Assembly: GCF_017104565.1 (NCBI RefSeq)
Contig: NZ_JAAGPD010000029.1
Coordinates: forward strand, 1-64,000
DNA length: 64,000 nucleotides
Reading direction: 5' to 3'
DNA from: Paraburkholderia sp. Tr-20389
GTDB taxonomy: Bacteria; Pseudomonadota; Gammaproteobacteria; Burkholderiales; Burkholderiaceae
A model generated the notes under the pieces. The model searched no databases. It had not been told where the DNA came from and saw only the letters and a program-made list of their open reading frames with translations. How positions within the stretch are numbered: position 1 is the stretch's first letter; every line of letters begins with the position of its first letter. Below are positions 1 to 7,661 of the stretch, piece by piece. The position numbers and the translations under genes were made by a program.

Positions 1-52
1 ATTCAACAAGCAGGCGCAGATCATCGACCAGCATGGCGATGAAAGTTAACAT
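1..52 (-). other. Left-edge stretch, possible first codons of a leftward gene
   Basis: Reading leftward from an ATG at 52-50, an open frame (MLTFIAMLVDDLRLL...) runs off the window edge. No clear Shine-Dalgarno sequence precedes it. It lies beyond the terminator of the large operon to its right, so any gene here would need its own promoter in the 30 or so bases between. It may be a real partial gene or chance; too little is visible to decide. Confidence 0.2.
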
Positions 53-80
53 CGCCGCGTCCCGTTTACAACCGGTTTGC

Positions 81-123
81 GCCAAAAACAAAATGCCGTT
101 CAGTCGCTTAACTGAACGGCATT
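81..123 (-). terminator. Intrinsic terminator of the 11-gene operon
   Basis: A perfect 12-bp stem (AATGCCGTTCAG at 92-103 pairing with CTGAACGGCATT at 112-123) has an 8-nt loop. Read leftward it is followed by a T-rich tail (TTGTTTTTGG, 91-82). It lies 52 bases past the stop of the decarboxylase gene, the last gene of the leftward operon, as expected for Rho-independent termination. Confidence 0.8.
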
Positions 124-174
124 AGGCCCGCGGGCCGCCCTTTTTCATTTCCGTCTACCGAAACAACGCTGAAA

Positions 175-1626
175 TCAACCAAACGCCAGTGCCATCGCCT
201 CGCGCTCCTGACACAGATACTCGCCATGCACCTGATCCCACACAGCCAGGATCGCATCGGCTGTGCAATCCGCATCGTGCTCCGTCGTGGCCCAGGAAAT
301 GACCGACAGGCGCATCACGGTACGTCCTTGCCAGACTGCCTCGCGCACATCGCAGACGCCCTGCGCCTGAATGCGTTCGACCGTGCGCAACGTCAGCTCG
401 TCGGCGAGCGGGCCGTCGTAGGCCGAGCCGAAGCGCACGATCAACTGGTTCAGTTCGACTTCGTTGAGCAGCGCAACGCCCGGCCCGCGTGCAAGCCGGC
501 GCGCCATGCGGCAAGCAAGCTCGCAATGCCGCGCGATCATCGCCGCGATTCCCTCGCGTCCTAAGGTGCGCACCAGCGCCCACAACGCAAAACCGTGCGC
601 GCGCCGGGAAAGCTCCGGCGCGTAGTGCGCGGGATCGCGTACGCCATCGTCCGCTTGCGGCAGATAGTTCGCGCGGATCGACATCGCGCGCCGGTGCGCG
701 TCGGCGTCGCGCACGAATGCGCAGCCCGTTTCGTACGGTGCCTGCAGCCACTTGTGGGCGTCGGCCGCCCACGAGTCGGCATGCTCGACACCTGCCGCGA
801 GATGCATGCGCTCGGGGCACGCTCGCGCCCACAGCCCGAACGCGGCATCGACGTGCACCCATCCGCCGTGCTCGTGCGCGCACGCGGCGATCTTGCCGAC
901 GGGATCGAACGCGCCCGTCATCATGTGGCCCGCCTGAGCAACGACGATCAGCGGTCCATCGTGCTGCGCGAGCGCCTCGCGCAATGCAGATGGCTGCATG
1001 CGCCCAGCTTCGTCGGCGGGGACCTCAATGACGGACCGCTCCCCGATGCCGAGATAGCGCAGCGCGGCCCGCACGCTGGCATGCGCGCCTTCGCCGACAT
1101 AGACGGAAATGCGCGGCGCGCCGCACAGGCCGTCGGCTTCGACGTCCCAGCCCGCGCGGCGCAACACGGCGTCGCGGGCGGCGGCAAGGCACACGAAGTT
1201 ACTCATCGTCGCGCCCGTCGTGAAACCGACGGAGCAGCCGCGCGGCAGGTCCAGCAGATCGAGGAGCCATTGCGCCACCACCTGTTCGGCGACAGCGGCG
1301 GCGGGGGCGCCGTGGTAGGTCGCGGCATTCTGCCCCCAGACGCTCGTGAGCCAGTCCGCCGCGACGCCCGCGGGATGCGAGCCGCCCGCGACCCAGCCGA
1401 AGAAGCGCGGCCCCGCCGTGCCCAGCAGTCCGGGTTGGGCGATGGCCGCGAGCCGCTCGATGACGGCATCGGCAGGCTCGCCCTGTTCAGGCGTCGGGCC
1501 GCCGAATGCCGCGCGCAGTTCGCCGAAGCTCGCCACCGGACCCGTCGGACGCGACCCGCGCGCGTCATGGAACGCCAGCGCGAGTTGCGCGGCGGTTTCG
1601 AGTGCCTTGCGTGTATCGTCAGCCAT
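175..1626 (-). CDS. Group II pyridoxal-phosphate decarboxylase (aromatic/diaminobutyrate decarboxylase family)
   Basis: This 483-residue protein has the fold-type I PLP decarboxylase layout. Visible marks are an early His for cofactor stacking (H182 in GEGAHAS), Asp260 in VHVDAAFG, which contacts the pyridine nitrogen, and the Schiff-base Lys292 in DAHKWLQ. The family decarboxylates aromatic L-amino acids, diaminobutyrate, glutamate or aspartate; the substrate cannot be read from the sequence. It is the last gene of the purU-sox-gln-glx-folD operon, 27 bases after folD, and a terminator follows it. Its place next to N-demethylation genes suggests it acts on an amino acid or an N-methylated derivative from that pathway, but this is inference only. 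Confidence 0.88.
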   Translation of the reverse strand: MADDTRKALETAAQLALAFHDARGSRPTGPVASFGELRAAFGGPTPEQGEPADAVIERLAAIAQPGLLGTAGPRFFGWVAGGSHPAGVAADWLTSVWGQNAATYHGAPAAAVAEQVVAQWLLDLLDLPRGCSVGFTTGATMSNFVCLAAARDAVLRRAGWDVEADGLCGAPRISVYVGEGAHASVRAALRYLGIGERSVIEVPADEAGRMQPSALREALAQHDGPLIVVAQAGHMMTGAFDPVGKIAACAHEHGGWVHVDAAFGLWARACPERMHLAAGVEHADSWAADAHKWLQAPYETGCAFVRDADAHRRAMSIRANYLPQADDGVRDPAHYAPELSRRAHGFALWALVRTLGREGIAAMIARHCELACRMARRLARGPGVALLNEVELNQLIVRFGSAYDGPLADELTLRTVERIQAQGVCDVREAVWQGRTVMRLSVISWATTEHDADCTADAILAVWDQVHGEYLCQEREAMALAFG

Positions 1627-1653
1627 CGAAGGTCTCCTGCAACGATGCTTGCC

Positions 1654-2553
1654 CTAGCCTGCCGGCACCTGCCAGAAAGGCTGCGGCGGATGAAACGCTT
1701 CCCCGTCCGCGAAACGCTCGGCGGAGCGCAGTGTGTTCTCGATCAGCATCGTGACCGTCATCGGTCCGACGCCGCCCGGCACCGGCGTGATCCACGACGC
1801 CCGCTCGCGCACGGGTTCGAAGTCGACATCGCCAACGATACGCCCATCCGCCATGCGATTGATACCGACATCGATCACGATCGCGCCTTCCTTGACCATC
1901 TCCGCCTTGATGAGCCCCGGCTTGCCGGCGGCGACCACCAGGATGTCGGCATGGATCGTATGCTGCGCGAGGTCGCGTGTCTTCACGTGGCACACCGTGA
2001 CGGTCGCTTCCCGCTGCAGCAGCATCAGCGCCATCGGCTTGCCGACAATATTGCTCGCGCCGACCACCACGACGTTCTTGCCTGCCACGTCGATACCCGT
2101 GGTTTCCAGCAGAAGCTGGACGCCATACGGCGTGCAAGGCGGAAAGATCGAATTGCCGACCACCAGCGCACCGACGTTGTACAGGTGGAAGCCATCCACG
2201 TCCTTGTCGACGACGATGCTCTCGAGCACGCGCCGCGCATTGATCTGCGGCGGCAACGGCAACTGCACGAGAATCCCGTGCGTGCCGCGCTCGACGTTGA
2301 GCGCGGCGATACGGTCGAGCAGTTCCGTCTCGCGACAGTCCGCATGAAAGCGATGCATGAACGAGCGCACGCCGCAGTCGGCACAGGCTTTCACCTTGTT
2401 CGCGACATACAGCTCGGACGCGGGATTGTCGCCGACCAGCACCACGGCGAGACCCGGCACGACACCGCGCGCGGACAGTGCTGCGACGCGCTCGCGAAAG
2501 CGCGCGCGCAGACGCCGCGCGAGATGCCTGCCATCGATCAGTTGCGCTGTCAT
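1654..2553 (-). CDS. folD: FolD, methylene-THF dehydrogenase / methenyl-THF cyclohydrolase
   Basis: The 299-residue product is a full-length FolD. It shows Y49/K53 in ELYVANKVK, the catalytic Tyr/Lys pair of the family, the conserved HGILVQLPLP stretch, the dinucleotide-binding VVVVGASNIVGKP loop, and the C-terminal TPVPGGVGPMTV signature. It oxidises 5,10-methylene-THF to 10-formyl-THF in the cytoplasm. The ATG overlaps the stop of the preceding glutamate-synthase-like gene (ATGA), so translation is probably coupled; a longer open frame upstream is only antisense-like sequence inside that gene. Here FolD would process the methylene-THF made by the Sox enzyme, and PurU, first gene of the operon, would release formate. 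It is probably a second, pathway-dedicated folD. Confidence 0.93.
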   Translation of the reverse strand: MTAQLIDGRHLARRLRARFRERVAALSARGVVPGLAVVLVGDNPASELYVANKVKACADCGVRSFMHRFHADCRETELLDRIAALNVERGTHGILVQLPLPPQINARRVLESIVVDKDVDGFHLYNVGALVVGNSIFPPCTPYGVQLLLETTGIDVAGKNVVVVGASNIVGKPMALMLLQREATVTVCHVKTRDLAQHTIHADILVVAAGKPGLIKAEMVKEGAIVIDVGINRMADGRIVGDVDFEPVRERASWITPVPGGVGPMTVTMLIENTLRSAERFADGEAFHPPQPFWQVPAG

Positions 2554-3917
2554 CGTGCGCCGTTCAGGCCGGGAATCCAGCTCGTCCCGGCGAGCGGAAC
2601 ACGCGCCATCGCCGCCGCTTCGACCGTGAGCGCCACGAGGTCTTCCAGCTCCAGGTGGTGCACGTTCTGCTTGCCGCACGCGCGCGCGATCGTCGTCAGT
2701 TCCATGTTCAGCGTCTTCAGATAGTTCTTCAGACGCTTCGCGCCGACATCGGGCTTCAGACGCTCCTGCAGCACCGCGTCCTGCGTCGTGATGCCGACGG
2801 GGCACTTGCCCGTATGGCAGTGGTGGCAGAAACCGGGCGCGGTGCCGAGGTTCGCGTAATCGTCGAGCGCGGACACGTGCTGACCGTTCTCGACATACGA
2901 CGCGCTATTGCACCCCAGCGACACGAGCACGCCCTGGCCGATCGCAACGGCGTCCGCGCCCATCGCCAGCGCCTTCGCGATGTCGGCGCCGCTGCGAATG
3001 CCGCCCGAAATGATCAGCTGGACCTGGTCCTTCATGTTCAGGTCTTCGAGCGCATCGACGGCCTGGCGCAGCGCGGCGAGTGTCGGAATGCCGACGTTCT
3101 CGATGAAACAGGTCTGCGTCGCCGCCGTGCCGCCCTGCATGCCATCGACGACGATCACGTCTGCGCCCGCATGTACCGCAAGCTTCACGTCGTTGAACGT
3201 GCGCGTCGCGCCGACCTTCACGTAGATCGGCGTCTGCCAGTCGGTCATCTCGCGGAGTTCGAGAATCTTGATCTGCAGATCGTCGGGGCCCGTCCAGTCT
3301 GGATGCCGCGATGCCGAACGCTGATCGATGCCTTCCGGCAGCGTGCGCATCTTCGCGACCCGCGGCGAGATCTTCTGGCCCAGCAGCATGCCGCCGCCGC
3401 CCGGCTTCGCGCCCTGTCCGATCACGACTTCGATCGCGTCGGCCTTGCGCACGTCATCGGGATTGAAGCCGTAGCGCGACGGCAGGCACTGATACACGAG
3501 CGTCTTCGACGAGCGACGCTCTTCCGGCGTCATGCCGCCGTCGCCCGTCGTCGTCGAGGTGCCCATTTCCGTGGCCGCGCGGCCGAGCGACTCTTTCACG
3601 TTCGCCGACAGCGCGCCGAAGCTCATGCCCGCGACGGTGATCGGAATCGCAAGCTCGATCGGCTTCTTCGCGAAGCGCGTGCCGAGCACGGTCTTGGTCA
3701 CGCATTTTTCGCGGTATCCCTCCAGCGGATAGCGCGACAGCGAGGCACCGAGAAACAGCAGGTCGTCGAAATGCGGCACGCGCCGCTTCGCGCCGAGGCC
3801 ACGGATCTCATACAGTCCGTGTGCCGCGGCGTTCTGGATATAGTCGATCGTCTTGCGGTCGAAGCCCCAGGACTCTTCAGTGGCGATGTGTTTCATATGT
3901 ACGGGCTTGATTTCCAT
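2550..3917 (-). CDS. glxD: FMN-binding glutamate-synthase-like subunit (GlxD / MgsC)
   Basis: This 455-residue protein matches the synthase (FMN) domain of the glutamate synthase large chain, here as a separate polypeptide. It carries the GMSFGALS loop, the glycine-rich AKPGGGGMLLGQKIS segment, an FMN phosphate-binding ISGGIRSGADIAKALAMGADAV-type region, and a Cys-rich motif CHHCHTGKCPVG suited to an iron-sulfur cluster. In Rhizobiales the three-gene form is glxBCD; in methylamine users the homologous MgsABC makes N-methylglutamate. It lies 15 bases after glxC and overlaps folD by four bases. It should be the catalytic core of a GlxBCD complex receiving nitrogen from the amidotransferase subunit. 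The name glxD versus mgsC depends on an unproven substrate. Confidence 0.9.
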   Translation of the reverse strand: MEIKPVHMKHIATEESWGFDRKTIDYIQNAAAHGLYEIRGLGAKRRVPHFDDLLFLGASLSRYPLEGYREKCVTKTVLGTRFAKKPIELAIPITVAGMSFGALSANVKESLGRAATEMGTSTTTGDGGMTPEERRSSKTLVYQCLPSRYGFNPDDVRKADAIEVVIGQGAKPGGGGMLLGQKISPRVAKMRTLPEGIDQRSASRHPDWTGPDDLQIKILELREMTDWQTPIYVKVGATRTFNDVKLAVHAGADVIVVDGMQGGTAATQTCFIENVGIPTLAALRQAVDALEDLNMKDQVQLIISGGIRSGADIAKALAMGADAVAIGQGVLVSLGCNSASYVENGQHVSALDDYANLGTAPGFCHHCHTGKCPVGITTQDAVLQERLKPDVGAKRLKNYLKTLNMELTTIARACGKQNVHHLELEDLVALTVEAAAMARVPLAGTSWIPGLNGAR

Positions 3918-3932
3918 GGCGGGGTCCCCGGT

Positions 3933-4631
3933 TCAATATTCCTGATTCGCGTCGGCATTCCAGTGATACAGCGAGCGGGCCGATGCAACGCGTCTGAATT
4001 CCTTGGGATCGATCTCCGCGAAGGCCGGCCCCGCCGCGCGCAGCAGTTGCGCGACGGCTTCCACATCCGCGGGCTGCATCGGCTCTTCGCGCGCATCGGC
4101 GCCAAGCGACTTGACCTTGCCGCGCACATAGATCACCGCCTCGTACAGCGAATCGCCGAGCGCATCGCCGGCATCGCCGCAGATCACGATCCGGCCTGCC
4201 TGCGCCATGAACGCCGAGAAGCTGCCGACCGATCCCTTCACGACGATGTCCGCGCCCTTGAGCGAGATGCCGCAGCGCAGGCCCGCATCGCCTTCGATGA
4301 CGAGCAGCCCGCCATGCGCCGACGCGCCCGCTGCATTCGATGCGAAGCCTTTCACGTGCACGCGGCCGCTCATCATGTTCTCGGCCACACCCGTGCTGGC
4401 GCTGCCCGAGATCGTCACCTTCGCTTCCTTGTTCATGCCGGCGGCGTAGTAGCCCGCGTGGCCGTCGATCTCGACTTCGATGGGACAATCGATGCCAACC
4501 GCGATGTTGTGCGCGCCGTCGGGATTCGAGATCAGCACGCGGCGCGTGCCTGCTTTCGCGGCCTCGCGATGCAGGAAGCCGTTCACGTCCGTCACCGAGG
4601 CGGACGTCAGGTCGAAGTTCACACTGTCCAT
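3933..4631 (-). CDS. glxC: GXGXG-repeat glutamate-synthase-like subunit (GlxC / MgsB)
   Basis: The 232-residue product consists mostly of the right-handed beta-helix built from G-x-x-G-x-x-x-G repeats, as in the C-terminal domain of glutamate synthase (GHAGYYAAGMNKEA, GVAENMMSG, GLLVIEGDAGLRCG, GRIVICGDAGDALGDS). The domain has a structural, subunit-bridging role in the large synthase. Its start lies 13 bases inside the preceding amidotransferase gene, and glxD begins 15 bases after its stop, so the three subunits are translated from one tightly packed message. No catalytic residues are expected here. Confidence 0.88.
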   Translation of the reverse strand: MDSVNFDLTSASVTDVNGFLHREAAKAGTRRVLISNPDGAHNIAVGIDCPIEVEIDGHAGYYAAGMNKEAKVTISGSASTGVAENMMSGRVHVKGFASNAAGASAHGGLLVIEGDAGLRCGISLKGADIVVKGSVGSFSAFMAQAGRIVICGDAGDALGDSLYEAVIYVRGKVKSLGADAREEPMQPADVEAVAQLLRAAGPAFAEIDPKEFRRVASARSLYHWNADANQEY

Positions 4632-5527
4632 ACGTACATCTCCTCAGGTGCCGGTTCGAAAACGCGCGCGTGCTTGATATCGGGCAGATGCGCGAGCGAG
4701 CGGAACTCGGAAGCGATCGCGACGAGATCGTCCGTCTCGGCCACCACGGCCGGCTTGCACGCGAACGGATCGCGGATCAGCGCGAGCTTGTCCGGCGTGC
4801 CCATCAGGAACGTGTAGAAGCCGTCGAGTTGTTCGAAGCCCTTTTGCAGTGCGACTTCGAGGTCGTCGCCTTCGCGCAGCCGGTATTCGAGGAAGCGGCA
4901 CGCGGCTTCCGTGTCGTTGTCGGTATCGAAGCGGATGCCGTGCGGCTCCAGCATGCGCCGCACGCCATTCGGATTCGACAGCGAGCCGTTGTGCACGAGG
5001 CAAAAGTCTTCGCCTGCTGTGAACGGATGCGCGCGATCGGGCGTCACGGCGGATTCCGTCGCCATCCGCGTATGGCCGACCAGATGCGTACCCGTCAGTC
5101 CGCTGAACGCGTAGCGGTCCGCGACCTGGCCGGGCGTGCCCGTGTCCTTGTAGAGGTCGATCATGCGGCCCGTCGACAGCACGTGCAGGCCCGGATGCGT
5201 TTCGCGGATCCAGTGCTTGACCGTCTCGGCGTCGATGGCCACGGTCAGCACGGCGTGATTGTCCTTGACCTGCACCGACGCCTTCGCGCCGAGATGCTGG
5301 TTCAGTTCATGCACCAGGCCTTGCCAGTTGAAGTCCGCGCCCTCTTCCGTCAGACCCGAGTAAAGGCTGATCTTGCGCACGCCGTCGGCGACGGGTTCCG
5401 TGAACACTGCAAGGCCGGCCGAGTCGGGGCCGCGCTCCGTCATGCCCAGCAGCATGGGCACCATCAATTCGCCGAGCCGTTCACGCAACGCCGGCTTCTT
5501 GACGAGTAGTCCGACAATTCCACACAT
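4619..5527 (-). CDS. glxB: Class II glutamine amidotransferase subunit (GlxB / MgsA)
   Basis: The chosen start gives MCGIVGLL, placing the nucleophilic Cys at position 2, the N-terminal catalytic residue of class II (Ntn) glutamine amidotransferases. A strong GAGGAG ribosome-binding site sits eight bases upstream. The 302-residue protein retains the family motifs TERGPDSAG and LVGHTRMATES and a HNGSLSN glutamine-binding loop. It hydrolyses glutamine and passes ammonia (or, in N-methylglutamate synthase, methylamine from gamma-glutamylmethylamide) to the FMN subunit. It follows the type III glutamine synthetase by 50 bases, which fits a glutamine or glutamylmethylamide relay. An in-frame extension upstream lacks homology and was not used. 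Confidence 0.9.
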   Translation of the reverse strand: MCGIVGLLVKKPALRERLGELMVPMLLGMTERGPDSAGLAVFTEPVADGVRKISLYSGLTEEGADFNWQGLVHELNQHLGAKASVQVKDNHAVLTVAIDAETVKHWIRETHPGLHVLSTGRMIDLYKDTGTPGQVADRYAFSGLTGTHLVGHTRMATESAVTPDRAHPFTAGEDFCLVHNGSLSNPNGVRRMLEPHGIRFDTDNDTEAACRFLEYRLREGDDLEVALQKGFEQLDGFYTFLMGTPDKLALIRDPFACKPAVVAETDDLVAIASEFRSLAHLPDIKHARVFEPAPEEMYVWTV

Positions 5528-5577
5528 CGTTATCTCCTCGCGCTCATATTCAAGCGGAAAGCTGTTCAGTTTCTCGA

Positions 5578-6906
5578 TCAGAAAAATTCGAGGTAGGTCT
5601 TCTGTTCCCAGTCCGACACATGGCGCATGTACTCGATCCACTCCATGTGCTTCAGACGCAGGAATTCGCCGCCCGCCGGTCCGAGCGCTTCGAGCATCAC
5701 CTCGTCGCGCTCCAGTGCACACAGTGCCGCTTCCAGGTTTTGCGGCAGGATGCTGATGCCGTTTTCCTTGAGCTGTTCAGGAGTCATCTCGTAGAGATTG
5801 GCGTTACACGGCTTGCCGGGCTCCAGCCGGTTCTCGACGCCATCGAGACCCGCCGCGATCACGGCCGCCGTCGCGAGATACGCGTTGCACGCGGCATCCG
5901 GCAGGCGAAGCTCGATCCGTCCGCCGGGAATGCGCACCATCGACGAGCGGTTGTTGTCGCCGTAGCTGACATACGCGGGCGCCCACGTCGCCCCCGTCAG
6001 CGAACGCCCGACCACGAGCCGCTTGTACGAATTGACCGTCGGCGCGCAGATGGCCGTGAGCGCGGCCGCGTGCTTGAGAATGCCCGCCGTCCAGTGATAC
6101 GCGAGCTTCGACAGGCCGAGGCCGTTCTCGTCGTGATCGTCGGCGAACAGGTTTTTCTTGCCGTCCGAAATCGACATATGCATGTGCATGCCGTTGCCCG
6201 GACGATTCGCGAAAGGCTTCGGCATGAAAGAACAGACGAGGCCCAGTTCGTTCGCGATCTCCGCTGCCGCCATCTTGAAGAACACGTAGTGATCGCAGGA
6301 CTTCAGGCAATCGGTGTACGTGTAATTGATTTCGAACTGGCCGTTCGCGTCTTCGTGGTCGATCTGATAGACGTCGATGCCCGCCTTGATCAGCGCATCG
6401 GTCAGCTTCTCCAGGAACACGCGCGAACGCGACAGGCCCTTGTAGTCGTAGCACGGCTTCGGCAGTGCATCGGTGTGATCGCACGGCACGATCGATCCAT
6501 CAGCGCCCTTGCGCAGCAGCGAGAATTCCGGCTCCAGACCCGTGTTCAGGATCCAGCCGCGATCTTCGAGGCGGCTGACCTGCTTCTTCAGCGTCACGCG
6601 GCTTTCGAACGGCCAGGGCTCGCGCTTCACATGCCCGTCGCAGACGACACGCGCATAGCCCGGCTGCCAGGGCACCAGCTGCAAGGTATTGATATCGCCG
6701 ACGGCCATGAAGTCGGGCCCTTGCGGATCGATACCGAGCCCCCACACGGCGAAGCCGGCAAAACCGGCGCCTGCCGTGAGGATGCTGTCGAGGTGCGCGG
6801 CAGGCACGGATTTCGTCTTCGCGACTCCGTGAATGTCGACGAATTGCGCGAGGATGTATTTCACCTCGTTGTCTTTGAGAAACTTCCGGGCGTCTTCGGG
6901 GGTCAT
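5578..6906 (-). CDS. glnT: Type III glutamine synthetase-like enzyme (GlnT or gamma-glutamylmethylamide synthetase GmaS)
   Basis: The 442-residue protein is a glutamine synthetase of the short GlnT type. The N-terminal beta-grasp half contains [15 protein letters not shown]. The catalytic half shows the Glu metal ligand in [12 protein letters not shown], the [13 protein letters not shown] motif, and NSYKRLVVG for nucleotide and substrate binding. GlnT-type enzymes make glutamine; close relatives (GmaS) ligate methylamine to glutamate. In the N-methylglutamate pathway gmaS lies beside mgsABC and mgdABCD, which is the arrangement seen here. It sits between soxG and glxB. Sequence alone does not separate the two activities. 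Confidence 0.9.
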   Translation of the reverse strand: MTPEDARKFLKDNEVKYILAQFVDIHGVAKTKSVPAAHLDSILTAGAGFAGFAVWGLGIDPQGPDFMAVGDINTLQLVPWQPGYARVVCDGHVKREPWPFESRVTLKKQVSRLEDRGWILNTGLEPEFSLLRKGADGSIVPCDHTDALPKPCYDYKGLSRSRVFLEKLTDALIKAGIDVYQIDHEDANGQFEINYTYTDCLKSCDHYVFFKMAAAEIANELGLVCSFMPKPFANRPGNGMHMHMSISDGKKNLFADDHDENGLGLSKLAYHWTAGILKHAAALTAICAPTVNSYKRLVVGRSLTGATWAPAYVSYGDNNRSSMVRIPGGRIELRLPDAACNAYLATAAVIAAGLDGVENRLEPGKPCNANLYEMTPEQLKENGISILPQNLEAALCALERDEVMLEALGPAGGEFLRLKHMEWIEYMRHVSDWEQKTYLEFF

Positions 6907-7001
6907 GTAAATGTCCTTAAACGTGATAAGTCCAGGGTTTCGAAAAACGCCGGCCCGCCTTCGCGCCCGCGTCGACTACTTGCTCGCTGCCGGGTTCCCG
7001 G

Positions 7002-7661
7002 CTAGTCGATATCCGTGATTGCAGCGACTCCGACAGGGCCGCCACCCAGCTCGCGAGCGATGCCGGCAAGGCACTCCCACAGATACAAACCGTATGTGCC
7101 GTCGGCCCATATCCGGTAGTAAGGCCTGCCCGCCCGGACGCCCGGCATGACGGTGACGGCGACGCCCGCCATCGAAGTCAGCACGACTGGCCGGGCCGCC
7201 GGATCGAGGGCGGCGAAATTGACATTGCAGGTTTGCAGCAGCAGCTCGTGCACGGCGTCGCCGCACAACACCAGCGCGACGTCCTGATGCAGCACGGGAT
7301 AGACATGCACAGGCGTGTCGAGGTGAGCCATCCTGGCCGAGCTGCCTTGCGTGAGACCGTCTTCGATCAGGTACTCGGAGATGCCGAGCCGCAGCACCAC
7401 GCCGCCGCCTGCAAGCGGCGCCCAGCTGTTCGGCTGCTCCGGCACGGGGATGTCCTGCGCCTGCAGCCACGCCGCCGCGCCCTTGCCCTTGAAGCCCGTG
7501 CGAGGCAGGAACGACACGTCGGCGATGCCGAGCGTCGCCGCGCGCATGGTGTCGGCGGCATCGACCTGTTCCTCGACGCGCATGCCTTCGCGCACGCCCG
7601 ATCGCAAGGTGGGCGCTTTCCATGCATCGCACACCGGGCTCATTCGAAGTGGTGCGTTCAT
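7002..7661 (-). CDS. soxG: Sarcosine oxidase gamma subunit family (SoxG / MgdD)
   Basis: The 219-residue product matches the small gamma subunit of heterotetrameric sarcosine oxidase, a folate-binding-fold protein related to aminomethyltransferase. Recognisable stretches are GVVLRLGISEYLIED, the HVYPVLHQDVALVLCGDAVHELL segment, and the C-terminal WECLAGIARELGG. It overlaps the alpha-subunit gene by four bases (ATGA), which indicates coupled translation and a 1:1 complex. The same family is MgdD of N-methylglutamate dehydrogenase. No cofactor ligands are expected in this subunit. Confidence 0.86.
   Translation of the reverse strand: MNAPLRMSPVCDAWKAPTLRSGVREGMRVEEQVDAADTMRAATLGIADVSFLPRTGFKGKGAAAWLQAQDIPVPEQPNSWAPLAGGGVVLRLGISEYLIEDGLTQGSSARMAHLDTPVHVYPVLHQDVALVLCGDAVHELLLQTCNVNFAALDPAARPVVLTSMAGVAVTVMPGVRAGRPYYRIWADGTYGLYLWECLAGIARELGGGPVGVAAITDID

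Noticed and set aside
595-2724. Long rightward open frame (about 700 codons) over the decarboxylase and folD genes
   Set aside because: Composition is dominated by Arg, His and Ala as expected for the antisense of high-GC coding DNA; the leftward genes have clear families and motifs.
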